Positions 24,273 through 32,845 of a stretch of 32,888 nt of DNA are shown one piece after another. The notes beneath the pieces were generated by a model. It was not told where the DNA came from and searched no databases. It worked only from the letters and a program-made list of their open reading frames with translations. The position numbers and the translations under genes are program-made. Each line of letters begins with the position of its first letter. The first letter of the stretch is position 1. Source of the DNA: 70-18 sp041691815 (GTDB lineage: Bacteria > Pseudomonadota > Alphaproteobacteria > Acetobacterales > Acetobacteraceae); the NCBI GenBank assembly GCA_041691815.1, contig JBEPTZ010000045.1:1-32888 (forward strand), given 5' to 3'.

Positions 24273-26036
24273 CTACCTTCGCCCGAACATTCGCTCGATC
24301 TCGGCCTTGGACAGCTTCAGGAAGGTCGGCCGCCCGTGGCTGCAGGTGGCGGCCCGCGGTGTTGCCTCCATGCGGCGCAGCAGCGCGTCCATCTCCGGGC
24401 CGCCCAGCCGCCGCCCGGCGCGGATGCTGCCGTGGCAGGCCATGCGCGCGATCACCTGGTCGAGCCGCGCATCCAGCGCCGTCGCCTCGTCCATCTCGGC
24501 GAATTCGTCGGCCAGGTCGCGCAGTAATGGGCCAGGGTCGGGTGCGCCGAGGGCGGCCGGCAGCGCCCGCACCAGGATCGCACCGACGCCGAACGCCTCG
24601 ATCTCCAGCCCCAGCCGCGCCAACTCGGGCGCCCGCGCCAGCAGCCGCGCCGCGTCGGCCCCCGGCAGGTCCACCACCCCCGGCAGCAGCAGCGCCTGGC
24701 TGCGCACCCCGCCGGCCAGCATCTGCTCGCGGATCTCCTCATGGGTCAGCCGCTCATGCGCCGCGTGCTGGTCCACCAGCACCAGGCTGCCATCGCCGGC
24801 CACCGCGATCACGTAGGTATCCAGCACCTGCGCCACCGCGGCCCCCAGCGGAAAGTCGCGCGACGCCTCGGCGAATGGGCCGTGGAAGCGGTCGGGGGCC
24901 AGCGCCCGCGCCGATGGGGCGACGTCCATCGGCAATGCCGCCTCGGCGAACCCGGTTGGCGCGTAGCTGTGGCTCGGCGGCCGTGATTCCAGCCGCAGCC
25001 CCGGTCCCGACCGCATCTGCACCGGCAGCGCCTGCCCGAGCACCGCGCCGCCGGCCAGGGTGCGGGCCAGGGTCGAGATCACCATGCCGCGCACCCCGGC
25101 GGCATCGCGAAACCGCACCTCGGCCTTGGCCGGGTGCACATTCACGTCCAGTTCCTCCGGCGGCAGGTCGAGGAACAGCGCCACCACCGGATGCCTTCCG
25201 TGCTGGATCACGTCGCGGAACGCCACCCGCACCGCGGTGCGCAATACCGGGTCGGCGACCGGCCGGCCGTTGACCACCAGCGCCTGCGCCGCCGCGGTGG
25301 CGCGATGCACGGTGGGGGCGGCGATATAGCCGGACAACCGCATCCCCTCGCGCGTCGCATCCACTTCCAGCAGGGCCGCCGCCGCCTCTGGCCCCAGCAG
25401 CGCCGCCACCCGCGCCGCGCGGTCCTGCGCCGGCAGATCGAAGCCCACCCGGCCGTCGCTCTCGAAGCGGAACGCCACCTGCGGTGCGGCCAGCGCCAGC
25501 CGCCGGATCGCCGCCTCGGTGGCATCGGCCTCGGCGCGCGGCGATTTCAGGAACTTGCGCCGCGCCGGGGTGGCGAAGAACAGGTCGCGCGCCACCACCC
25601 TGGTGCCCGCCGCCCCGGCCGCCGGCGCCACCGCGCTGACCGCGCCGCCTTCAACGCTGATCCGGCTGGCATATTCGGCGTCATGCGGGCGCGAGGTAAT
25701 CTCGAGGCGCGCCGCCGCACCGATGCTGGGCAGCGCCTCGCCGCGAAACCCCAGGGTGAGAATCCGCACCAGTTGCTCATCGGCCAGCTTGGAGGTGGCG
25801 TGCCGCTGCACCGCCAGCGCCAACTCGTCGCCGGTCATGCCGGCGCCGTCATCCACCACCTCGATCCGCTCGATGCCGCCGCCGTCGATCGCAACCGAGA
25901 TCCGCGTCGCCCCGGCATCCAGCGCGTTCTCCACCAGTTCGCGCGCCGCCGCCGCCGGTCGCTCGATCACCTCGCCGGCGGCGATGCGGTTCACCGTCGC
26001 CTCGGGCAGCATGCGGATGCGGCCCGCCTGGAGCAT
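24273..26036 (-). CDS. mutL: DNA mismatch repair protein MutL
   Basis: This 587-residue mismatch-repair coordinator has an N-terminal GHKL ATPase: RELVENALDAGA with Glu33 and Asn37, DDGAGM, GFRGEALPSI, and the DLPPEELDVNVHPAKAEVRF segment. The C-terminal dimerisation/endonuclease domain has DQHAAHERLTHE, which fits the metal-binding DQHA-x2-E-x4-E motif, plus ACHGSIRAG and CSHGRP. So this MutL should nick DNA itself, as in bacteria lacking MutH. It begins two bases after the pgi stop, so the two are co-transcribed. Confidence 0.97.
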   Translation of the reverse strand: MLQAGRIRMLPEATVNRIAAGEVIERPAAAARELVENALDAGATRISVAIDGGGIERIEVVDDGAGMTGDELALAVQRHATSKLADEQLVRILTLGFRGEALPSIGAAARLEITSRPHDAEYASRISVEGGAVSAVAPAAGAAGTRVVARDLFFATPARRKFLKSPRAEADATEAAIRRLALAAPQVAFRFESDGRVGFDLPAQDRAARVAALLGPEAAAALLEVDATREGMRLSGYIAAPTVHRATAAAQALVVNGRPVADPVLRTAVRVAFRDVIQHGRHPVVALFLDLPPEELDVNVHPAKAEVRFRDAAGVRGMVISTLARTLAGGAVLGQALPVQMRSGPGLRLESRPPSHSYAPTGFAEAALPMDVAPSARALAPDRFHGPFAEASRDFPLGAAVAQVLDTYVIAVAGDGSLVLVDQHAAHERLTHEEIREQMLAGGVRSQALLLPGVVDLPGADAARLLARAPELARLGLEIEAFGVGAILVRALPAALGAPDPGPLLRDLADEFAEMDEATALDARLDQVIARMACHGSIRAGRRLGGPEMDALLRRMEATPRAATCSHGRPTFLKLSKAEIERMFGRR

Positions 26037-26038
26037 GC

Positions 26039-27685
26039 TCAGTCGCCGCGCAGCGCGTGGAACCGGGCAATCAGCGCGCTGGTCGAGCCGTCATGCGTGC
26101 CAGCCTTGGCGCCGGCGGCCAGATCGGGAATGATTCCCGAGGCCAGCGCCTTGCCCAGTTCCACCCCCCACTGGTCGAAGCTGTTGATGCCCCAGAGGCA
26201 GCCCTGCACCGCCACCTTGTGCTCGTACAGCGCGATCAGCCGGCCCAGGCTGTAGCCGTCCAGCTTGCGGAACATGATGGTGGTGCTGGGCCGGTTGCCG
26301 CTGAACACCCGGTGCGGCGCCACGCGGGCGATGGTGGCGGCGTCGGCGCCGGCCTGGCGCATCTCCGCCTCCACCACCGCCCGCGTCTTGCCGGCGAGCA
26401 GCGCCTCGGCCTGGGCGAAGGCATTGGCGGCCAGAATCCGGTGCGCCTCGGGCCGATCATGGTCGGGCACGGCGGCCAGGATGAAATCCATCGGCACCGG
26501 CGTGGTGCCCTGATGCACCAGTTGCATGAAGCTGTGCTGCGCGTCGGTGCCGGCCTCGCCGAACACCACCGGGCAGGTGGCGTGTGCCGCCGGCTGGCCA
26601 TCGAGCGCCACCGACTTGCCGTTGCTCTCCATCTCAAGCTGCTGCAGGTAGGCGGGGAATTTCGCCAGCCGCTCGTCATAGGCCAGGATGCAGTGGGTCC
26701 GGTAGCCCAGCGCGTTGGTCTGCCAGATGCCGACCAGCGCCAGCAGCACCGGCAGGTTCTCGCTGAACACCGCGGTCTGGAAATGCACGTCCATCGCCCT
26801 GCCGCCGTCCAGCATGCCCTGGAACTGCTCCCAGCCGGCGGCCAGCGCGATCGACAGCCCGACCGACGACCACAGCGAATAGCGGCCGCCGACCCAGTCG
26901 CGGAAGCCGAACATGCGGTCGGCGGCGATGCCGAATTTCGCCACCGCCTCGGCGTTGGTCGACAGCGCCGCGAAATGCGCGCCCACCGCGTCCTCGCCCA
27001 GCGCCTCGGCCACCCAGGCCCGCACCGCGGCGGCGTTGGTCATGGTCTCCAGCGTGGTGAAGGTCTTCGACGCCACCAGCACCAGGGTGCGCGCCGGGTC
27101 CAGCTCGCGTTTCAGCGCCGCGAACGCATGGCCGTCGACGTTGGAGAGGAAATACGGCCGCAGCCTGGCGCCATGCGCCAGGGTCAGCGCCTCGCTGGCC
27201 ATGCGCGGCCCCAGGTCGCTGCCGCCGATGCCGATATTCAGCACGCATTCGAATGCATGACCGGTCGCACCGCGGATTCGCCCGTCATGCACCGCGGCGA
27301 CGAAGGCCTGCATCCGCGCCCGCTCATCCGCCGCCACCCGGCTGGCATCCTCGCTGCCGGCATGCAGGGTGACCCCGGGCGGCGCCCGCAGCGCCATATG
27401 CATCGCCGCCCGGCCTTCGGTCACATTCACCGCGGCACCGGCGAACAACCGCGCGCGGAAGCCCGCCAGGTCGGCGGCCTCGGCCAGGTCGAGCAGCGCC
27501 ACCAGCGCCTCGCCGTCGATCGCGGTCTTGGAGATATCCAGCGTCAGATCGTCCAGCGTCGCGGCCATACGGCGCGCGCGGTCCGGGTCAGCGGCGAACA
27601 ACCGCCTGATATCGCGCGCGCCAGGACGCGCCGCCAGCGCCGCGAGGCGCTCCCATGCCTGCTGCAAGACGGATTCGCTGCTCAT
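26039..27685 (-). CDS. pgi: glucose-6-phosphate isomerase
   Basis: This 548-residue cytoplasmic enzyme interconverts glucose 6-phosphate and fructose 6-phosphate. The SIS-domain phosphate loops are visible as NIGIGGSDLGPRM and VASKTFTTLET. The active-site region GEAGTDAQHSFMQLVHQGT and the C-terminal signature SFDQWGVELGKALA, with its catalytic Lys, are present. The length is normal for the large-type enzyme. It stands between the DUF3035 lipoprotein gene (43-base gap) and mutL (2-base gap), all leftward. Confidence 0.97.
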   Translation of the reverse strand: MSSESVLQQAWERLAALAARPGARDIRRLFAADPDRARRMAATLDDLTLDISKTAIDGEALVALLDLAEAADLAGFRARLFAGAAVNVTEGRAAMHMALRAPPGVTLHAGSEDASRVAADERARMQAFVAAVHDGRIRGATGHAFECVLNIGIGGSDLGPRMASEALTLAHGARLRPYFLSNVDGHAFAALKRELDPARTLVLVASKTFTTLETMTNAAAVRAWVAEALGEDAVGAHFAALSTNAEAVAKFGIAADRMFGFRDWVGGRYSLWSSVGLSIALAAGWEQFQGMLDGGRAMDVHFQTAVFSENLPVLLALVGIWQTNALGYRTHCILAYDERLAKFPAYLQQLEMESNGKSVALDGQPAAHATCPVVFGEAGTDAQHSFMQLVHQGTTPVPMDFILAAVPDHDRPEAHRILAANAFAQAEALLAGKTRAVVEAEMRQAGADAATIARVAPHRVFSGNRPSTTIMFRKLDGYSLGRLIALYEHKVAVQGCLWGINSFDQWGVELGKALASGIIPDLAAGAKAGTHDGSTSALIARFHALRGD

Positions 27686-27728
27686 GCCGGCAGCTTAGCG
27701 CAAACCGGCCGCCGCGTCAGGTCGGTCT

Positions 27729-28295
27729 CTAGAACAGTGAATCCCAGAACGATTTCCGCTGCCGCTGGATGATCGGCGTCTCGCCCTGCTCCTGGCTCTG
27801 GCCCAGTGCCGCGTTGGTCCTGATCCGCTGCGCCTCGCGCGTCGGGTCGACCAGCACGCCGGGCTTCGGAGGCGTGCGCCAGAACATCAACGTATCGGTG
27901 AAGCCGCGGTCGCCCGCCGCCAGCGACGCATCCTGATCCACCCGCTGGCGGATATTGCCCGGCGCCGCCGGCCCGGCCTCCTGTACCAGCGCCTGCTGGC
28001 CCGCCGACATCCCGGCCGCACCGCCGGCCACCGAACCCGGCACCAGCGCCGCCTCGGCGGCCACCGAGGCGCGCATGTCCTGCGGCCGCGCGGCGCCCGG
28101 GTCCGGCGCCCGCAGGTTGAAATTCGGCGGCATCGACAGCGGCTGCTGCGTCGTCACGCTGAATTCGTCCGGGCTGTCCCGCGTCAGCCCGAAGCTGCGG
28201 GACACGCCGGTATCGCCACACCCCCCCAGCACCAGCACGGCGAGCAACGCCACGGCGGGAACGGCACGGCGGAGGTGGAAGCTGTGAACCATCAT
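27729..28295 (-). CDS. DUF3035 family lipoprotein
   Basis: This 188-residue predicted lipoprotein has a hydrophobic signal ending VLVLGGC (Cys26), followed by the DUF3035 hallmark RDSPDEFSVTTQQPLSMPPNF. The rest is Pro-, Gln- and Ala-rich, and the C-terminus is KSFWDSLF. It follows lspA by nine bases. This ileS-lspA-DUF3035 order recurs in alphaproteobacteria and is apt, since LspA would process this very lipoprotein. The molecular role is unknown. Two adjacent ATG codons (28295, 28292) make the exact start uncertain by one residue. Confidence 0.88.
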   Translation of the reverse strand: MMVHSFHLRRAVPAVALLAVLVLGGCGDTGVSRSFGLTRDSPDEFSVTTQQPLSMPPNFNLRAPDPGAARPQDMRASVAAEAALVPGSVAGGAAGMSAGQQALVQEAGPAAPGNIRQRVDQDASLAAGDRGFTDTLMFWRTPPKPGVLVDPTREAQRIRTNAALGQSQEQGETPIIQRQRKSFWDSLF

Positions 28296-28304
28296 GACGC
28301 CTGC

Positions 28305-28820
28305 TTAGCGGTGGGACGGATTATCATCAAGACGTTTGCCGCCTGGGCGCGGCAGCACGGACTCCAGCACCAGTGCCGCCACCCCGCAGACGATGGCCGC
28401 GTCGGCGACGTTGAACACATACCATGACCATCCGAAGGCATGCGCGTGAATGAAATCGACGACATAGCCCAGCCGCAACCGATCCAGCACGTTGCCCACC
28501 GCGCCACCGGCGATACTGCCCAGGGCGATCGCCACCAGCGCCCGCTCGGCCCGCCGCAGCCACACCAGCAGCGCCACCACCACCGCCAGCGCCACCGCCG
28601 CCAGGATGATCGCGCTGCTGGCGCCGTCGCCGCGCAGCAGCCCGAAGGTGATGCCGCGATTCTCCACCCAGGTGAAATTCAGCAGCGGCAGCACCGCGAC
28701 GCTGCCCAGCGCCGGCAGATGCAAGCCATTGACGATCCAGTATTTGCTCGCCTGATCCGCCACCAGCACCACCGCACCGGCCAGCAGACCCTTCGCGGTG
28801 AAGCTGCGGCCGCCGTTCAT
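28305..28820 (-). CDS. lspA: lipoprotein signal peptidase (signal peptidase II)
   Basis: This 171-residue membrane aspartyl protease removes signal peptides from diacylated prolipoproteins. Four hydrophobic spans are visible. Conserved motifs are VADQASKYW, NRGITFGLL, GGAVGNVLDR, and the catalytic aspartates Asp122 (YVVDFIH) and Asp140 (FNVADAAI). The ATG at 28820 is chosen because AGGG lies seven bases upstream and the longer frame runs into ileS. It lies ten bases after the ileS stop, and both lipoproteins in the window are likely substrates. Confidence 0.96.
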   Translation of the reverse strand: MNGGRSFTAKGLLAGAVVLVADQASKYWIVNGLHLPALGSVAVLPLLNFTWVENRGITFGLLRGDGASSAIILAAVALAVVVALLVWLRRAERALVAIALGSIAGGAVGNVLDRLRLGYVVDFIHAHAFGWSWYVFNVADAAIVCGVAALVLESVLPRPGGKRLDDNPSHR

Positions 28821-28830
28821 CTGGCGGCCC

Positions 28831-31665
28831 TCATGCCGTGGGCTGCCCGACCAAACCGGACTCCACCGCGTCGGTGCAGCGCAGGCACAGCCCCGGATGC
28901 GCCGCCCGGCTGCCGACCTCGTCCAGCACCCGCCAGCAGCGCACGCATTTGGTGCCGGGAGCGACCTCAACGTGAACCGCTAGCGAGTCGCCCACACGAT
29001 CACCCTGCCGCTCTCGCGTCGCATCTTCGGCAATTGTCAGCTTCGACACGATTGCAAGTTCTGCCCACTCGACGGCCTTCAGCAAACCAGAATCGGTGGG
29101 TGAGAGCGGAAGCGTCACGGCCGCTTGCAGCGAGGACTTCAGCCAACCGGCTTGCCGACCAAATTCCAGATGACCGGTAAGTTGCCGACGAATCTCGCGC
29201 ACCCGCTCCCACTTCGCCGCCAGCGCGTCGTCGCGCCAGTTGGCCGGCACCTCGACGAAGCCCTCCAGATGCACGCTGCCGGCGTCGCCGAACCGCGCCG
29301 TCCAGGCCTCCTCGGCGGTGAACGCCAGCACCGGCGCCAGCCAGGTCGAGAGGCAGCGATGCAGATGGTCCAGCACCGTACGCGCCGCCCGCCGCCGCCG
29401 GCTGTCCGGCCGGTCGCAATACACCGCGTCCTTGCGGATATCGAAGTAGAACGCCGACAGATCGTTGGAGCAGAACGCATGCAGCGCCGGATATACCCCG
29501 GCCCAGTCGTAGCTCTGCACCGCCGCACGCACCAACGCATCCAGCTCGGACAGCCGATGCAGCACCCAGCGCTCCAGTTCCGGCATGTCGGCCACCGCCA
29601 CCCGCTCGGCGTCGCTGAACCCGTCCAGCGAGCCGAGCAGCCAGCGCAGCGTGTTGCGCAGCCGGCGATACAGCTCCGCTTGCTGCTTCAATATCTCCGG
29701 TCCGATCCGCATATCCTCGCTGGTGTCCGACGACATCACCCACAGCCGCAGGATATCGGCGCCATATTTGTCGTTCACCGCCTGCGGCGCCGTCACGTTG
29801 CCGAGCGACTTGGACATCTTGCGGCCCTGCTCGTCCATCACGAAGCCATGCGTCAGCACCGCCTTGAACGGCGCCACGCCGCGGGTGCCGACCGATTCCA
29901 GCAGCGAGGAGTGGAACCAGCCGCGATGCTGGTCGGTACCCTCCAGATAAAGATCGGCCGGCCACGGCAGCCCGCGCGCCTCCAGCACGAAGGCATGCGT
30001 CGAGCCGCTCTCGAACCACACATCGACGATATCCATCACCTGCTCATAGGCCGCCGGATCGCGCCCCGGCCCGAGGAACCGCTCCGGCGCCGACGAGTAC
30101 CAGGCATCCGCCCCCTCGACCGCGAAGGCGTCGACGATCCGCGCCACCACATCGGCATCGCGCAACGGCTGGCCGCTCGCGCGGTCGACGAACACCGCGA
30201 TCGGCACCCCCCAGGCGCGCTGCCGGCTGATGCACCAGTCCGGCCGGCTGGCCACCATGCTGCCGATCCGGTTGCGGCCCTGGTCGGGCACGAACACCGT
30301 CTCGGCAATCGCCTGCAACGCCTTGGCACGAATGGCTTCCGGCCCGTCCATGCGGATGAACCATTGCGGCGTCGCGCGGAAAATCAGCGGCGCGTTGGAG
30401 CGCCAGGAATGCGGATACGAATGCACCAGCTTGCCGCGCGCCAGCAGCCCGCCGGCCGCGGTCAGCGCCGCGCACACCGCATCGGCCGCCTTGTAGACAT
30501 GCAGCCCGGCGAATTGCGGCACCCAGGCATTGAAGGTGCCGTCTTCGCCCACCGTCTCCGGCACCTCCAGGCCATGCTCGCGCCCGAGCACGAAATCCTC
30601 CTCGCCGTGCCCTGGTGCGATATGCACGAAGCCGGTGCCGGCCTCGGTGGTCACGTAATCGGCGAGAAACACTGGCACGTCATGGTCATAGCCATGCCCG
30701 CGCATCGGGTGGGCGCACACCGTGCCGAGCAGTTCGGCGCCCTTCACCAGGCGCTCGACATGATGCGTCAGCGCGCCGACGGTCTCGAGGAACTGCGGCA
30801 GCAACGCCATCGCCACCAGCACCACCTCGCCGGCCCGCGCCAGCGAGCCCTCGGCTACGCTGTCCAGCCGCACCACCGCGTAGTCGAACTCCGCCCCGGC
30901 GGCGATCGCCCGGTTGCCCGGCATGGTCCACGGTGTCGTCGTCCAGATCACGATGCTGGCGCCCACGAGCCCCGCCACCGGGCTGGACACCACCGGAAAC
31001 CGCACCGTCACCGTCGCACTGGTATGGTCGTGATACTCGATCTCGGCCTCGGCCAGCGCGGTCTTCTCCACCGGCGACCACATCACCGGCCGCAAGCCGC
31101 GATACAGCGCGCCGTTCAGCAGAAACTTGCCGATCTCGCCGGCGATCGCCGCCTCGGACGGGAAATCCAAGGTCGCATAGCGGTGCGCCCAGTCTCCCAG
31201 TACGCCCAGCCGGCGAAACTCCGCCTCCTGCACCGCCATCCAGTGGCGCGCGTAGTCCCGGCATTCGGCGCGGAACTGCAGCACTGGAACCGCGTCCTTG
31301 TCCTTGCCGGCGGCGCGATACTGCTCCTCGATCTTCCACTCGATCGGCAGCCCGTGGCAGTCCCAGCCGGGAATATAATCGGCGTCATAGCCGGCCATCT
31401 GCCTGGACCGGTTGATCACGTCCTTCAGGATCTTGTTGACCGCGTGGCCGATATGCAGATTGCCGTTCGCATAGGGCGGCCCGTCATGCAGGATGAACTT
31501 GCGCCGGTTGCGCGACGCCTCCCGCACCCGCTCCCACAACCGCATCGCCTCCCACCGCGCCAGGATGGCCGGCTCCTTGTTCGGCAAATCCCCGCGCATC
31601 GGAAACGAGGTCGCCGGCAGGAACACCGTGCTGCGGTAGTCGGGCTGGGTCTTGATGTCGGTCAT
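28831..31665 (-). CDS. ileS: isoleucyl-tRNA synthetase
   Basis: This 944-residue class I synthetase charges tRNA-Ile. HIGH is at residues 71-74 (PPYANGNLHIGHAVNKIL), the editing domain has WTTTPWTMPGN, KMSKS is at 616-620, and a C-terminal zinc site shows CVRCW and CLRC. The ATG at 31665 fits the usual start (TDIKTQPDYRSTVFLP); an in-frame GTG at 31683 is an alternative. It heads the leftward operon with lspA and DUF3035. Its roughly 108-base leader contains a terminator hairpin and a competing hairpin, suggesting control by attenuation. Confidence 0.97.
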   Translation of the reverse strand: MTDIKTQPDYRSTVFLPATSFPMRGDLPNKEPAILARWEAMRLWERVREASRNRRKFILHDGPPYANGNLHIGHAVNKILKDVINRSRQMAGYDADYIPGWDCHGLPIEWKIEEQYRAAGKDKDAVPVLQFRAECRDYARHWMAVQEAEFRRLGVLGDWAHRYATLDFPSEAAIAGEIGKFLLNGALYRGLRPVMWSPVEKTALAEAEIEYHDHTSATVTVRFPVVSSPVAGLVGASIVIWTTTPWTMPGNRAIAAGAEFDYAVVRLDSVAEGSLARAGEVVLVAMALLPQFLETVGALTHHVERLVKGAELLGTVCAHPMRGHGYDHDVPVFLADYVTTEAGTGFVHIAPGHGEEDFVLGREHGLEVPETVGEDGTFNAWVPQFAGLHVYKAADAVCAALTAAGGLLARGKLVHSYPHSWRSNAPLIFRATPQWFIRMDGPEAIRAKALQAIAETVFVPDQGRNRIGSMVASRPDWCISRQRAWGVPIAVFVDRASGQPLRDADVVARIVDAFAVEGADAWYSSAPERFLGPGRDPAAYEQVMDIVDVWFESGSTHAFVLEARGLPWPADLYLEGTDQHRGWFHSSLLESVGTRGVAPFKAVLTHGFVMDEQGRKMSKSLGNVTAPQAVNDKYGADILRLWVMSSDTSEDMRIGPEILKQQAELYRRLRNTLRWLLGSLDGFSDAERVAVADMPELERWVLHRLSELDALVRAAVQSYDWAGVYPALHAFCSNDLSAFYFDIRKDAVYCDRPDSRRRRAARTVLDHLHRCLSTWLAPVLAFTAEEAWTARFGDAGSVHLEGFVEVPANWRDDALAAKWERVREIRRQLTGHLEFGRQAGWLKSSLQAAVTLPLSPTDSGLLKAVEWAELAIVSKLTIAEDATRERQGDRVGDSLAVHVEVAPGTKCVRCWRVLDEVGSRAAHPGLCLRCTDAVESGLVGQPTA

Positions 31666-31710
31666 TGCATTCTCATGCGGCACCAGGCCGCGTCAGGGGG
31701 GTGCGCGCAG

Positions 31711-31740
31711 AAAAATCCCGGCGCTCAGCGAGCGGCCGGG
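31711..31740 (-). terminator. intrinsic terminator in the ileS leader (candidate attenuator)
   Basis: On the minus strand, CCCGG-c-CGCTC (31740-31730) pairs with GAGCG-CCGGG (31726-31717) around a three-base loop, with one bulged C, followed by ATTTTT (31716-31711). The arm CGCTCGC (31734-31728) can instead pair perfectly with GCGAGCG upstream (31758-31752), which would break the terminator. It lies between the likely promoter and the ileS start, and no upstream leftward gene needs it. Confidence 0.65.
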
Positions 31741-31772
31741 TCGGTAATTCGCGCTCGCAAGACCCCGTTCAT
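31725..31772 (-). CDS. possible leader peptide of ileS, 15 codons
   Basis: ATG at 31772 opens a frame MNGVLRARITDPAAR with TGA falling in the terminator loop. It holds one Ile codon (ATT, codon 9). The predicted transcript start lies next to the ATG, so translation would be leaderless, as known for the trp leader of Sinorhizobium. No ribosome site is visible and a single Ile codon is a weak sensor, so this is tentative. Confidence 0.3.
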   Translation of the reverse strand: MNGVLRARITDPAAR

Positions 31773-31779
31773 GGCGCGG

Positions 31780-31809
31780 AATATGCTTATGGGTTGGTGC
31801 AGAGGTCAA
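31780..31809 (-). promoter_or_regulatory. predicted sigma-70 type promoter of ileS
   Basis: On the minus strand, TTGACC (31809-31804) and CATATT (31785-31780) are separated by 18 bases, matching five and four of six consensus positions. The start of transcription would fall near 31773, giving a leader of about 108 bases. Confidence 0.45.
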
Positions 31810-32203
31810 GGCGGAGTGAGGATGCGGCAGTCGTGCCCCTGCCGGTGGCGCAGCTGGGCGATGGCGGAGTTGCTGGCGGAGCGCGCCTTGCGCATGCCGG
31901 CATAGCAAGCGAATCAGCGGCAGGCGTCGACGAACGTCGGCAGGCTCGGGGCGCGAGTTCAGGCCCGGACCACGGACCGAAGATGCCCAGGGGCATGATG
32001 AGCCTGCGGGCAGGGATGGGACGTGGTGCAGGAGCGGTGGGGCGTTGACCACCGGAGCAAGCGTTATGGGGCTGGCGTAGGCGGGCGACTGATCCACGGC
32101 GGCGGCCACCTGGGCCTTGCCGGCTCGGGTTGGGTTGCAACACGCAACTCTGACCCGCGGACCACCACGATGACCCGATGCCAAGATCGCCGTCCGCGCC
32201 CCG
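31810..32203. other. non-coding, possibly decayed sequence
   Basis: Frames on both strands are open by GC bias only; none has recognisable domains or a convincing start. The piece adjoins an IS256-family remnant on its right and may be debris of the same insertion. Confidence 0.45.
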
Positions 32204-32513
32204 CTGGAGAAGGGCTCGGACGCCGGTTTCCCGCGCGAGATGATCAGCTTTGCCGCCGAACGCCTGGTGGCGCTGGAGAGTGTCGCCCCATCCGGCGCTG
32301 GGCACGGTGAACGCAATGAAGACAGCACCGGGCAGTGCTATGGCCAACGCGACCGCGACTGGCGCACGCGCGCCGGAAGCCGTCGAGCGGCAGGTCCCGA
32401 AGTTGCGTATGGCCAGCTCCCTTCCCGGCTTCCTCGATCGCCGCCGCTGGGCCGAGAAGGCGCTGACCACCGTCATCCCGGAAGCCGGCAGGGGCATGAT
32501 CGCACGCCGGTAG
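32204..32513 (+). pseudogene. IS256-family (mutator-type) transposase fragment, frameshifted
   Basis: From about 32207, one frame reads EKGSDAGFPREMISFAAERL and then QRDRDWRTRAG, matching the N-terminal region of IS256-type transposases (SDAxxLREMIGFAAxRLMELE ... RDRDWETRAG). After AGC at 32378-32380 the homology shifts by one base into another frame: VERQVPKLRMASSLPGFLDR and RRWAEKALTTVIPEA, equivalent to VELRIPKLRKGSYFPGFLEPRRMAEKAL. It ends at TAG 32511-32513. The DDE catalytic domain is absent, so this is a dead fragment. Confidence 0.75.
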
Positions 32514-32618
32514 GCAACCGACCCCGCCTCCTGGACGACGTCCCGGGCCGCGACCGACCGGCACCTCGGCGGTATTGCGGCAACTTGGTTCGCGTGCTAA
32601 TGCCCCGCTCCCGCGGAT

Positions 32619-32692
32619 TGGGGGATAGTTTAGCGGTAAAACTCCCGGCTCTGACCCGGGCATCCTTGGTTCGAATCCAGGTCCCCCAGCCA
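32619..32692 (+). tRNA. tRNA-Gln (anticodon CTG)
   Basis: A complete cloverleaf is visible. The acceptor TGGGGGA (32619-32625) pairs with TCCCCCA (32682-32688), then G and an encoded CCA (32690-32692). The anticodon stem CCCGG/CCGGG (32644-32648, 32656-32660) frames the loop CTCTGAC with anticodon CTG at 32651-32653. The T stem CTTGG/CCAGG holds loop TTCGAAT. No poly-T terminator follows nearby. The IS256 fragment ends about 105 bases upstream. Confidence 0.96.
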
Positions 32693-32833
32693 GTTGCGGC
32701 GCAAACCTCTGATATCGCAGCATGGTCCGCCACGGCCAACACGCCGAAGCTTTCGATGCCTGCCATGCTCCCACAAGCGAACACCTGCTGTGGACACACC
32801 TGCCGGCGACGAGCCACCTCGGCGACCACCGCA

Positions 32834-32845
32834 CTAGAGCGTGTC
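32834..32845 (+). repeat. partial copy of the CTAGAGCG palindrome arm
   Basis: CTAGAGCGTGTC matches 12 of 12 bases of the right arm (minus strand) of the palindrome at 20703-20746. The window ends 43 bases later, so it cannot be seen whether the second arm follows. Confidence 0.45.

Noticed and set aside
31673..31809. T-box riboswitch upstream of ileS
   Set aside because: No T-box core sequence or specifier stem was seen, and the leader is too short; a simpler two-hairpin attenuator fits better.
29125..31905. 926-residue rightward open frame
   Set aside because: It is the reverse-strand shadow of ileS, kept open by high GC; it has no domains and is rich in Arg/His/Ala.
32619..32692. Integration site at the tRNA-Gln 3' end
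   Set aside because: No second copy of the tRNA 3' end and no integrase gene was seen in the window.
32473..32829. Leftward 118-residue frame containing GTWIRTKDARVRAGSF
   Set aside because: This is the antisense translation of the tRNA-Gln gene, a well-known spurious annotation; the tRNA is the real feature.
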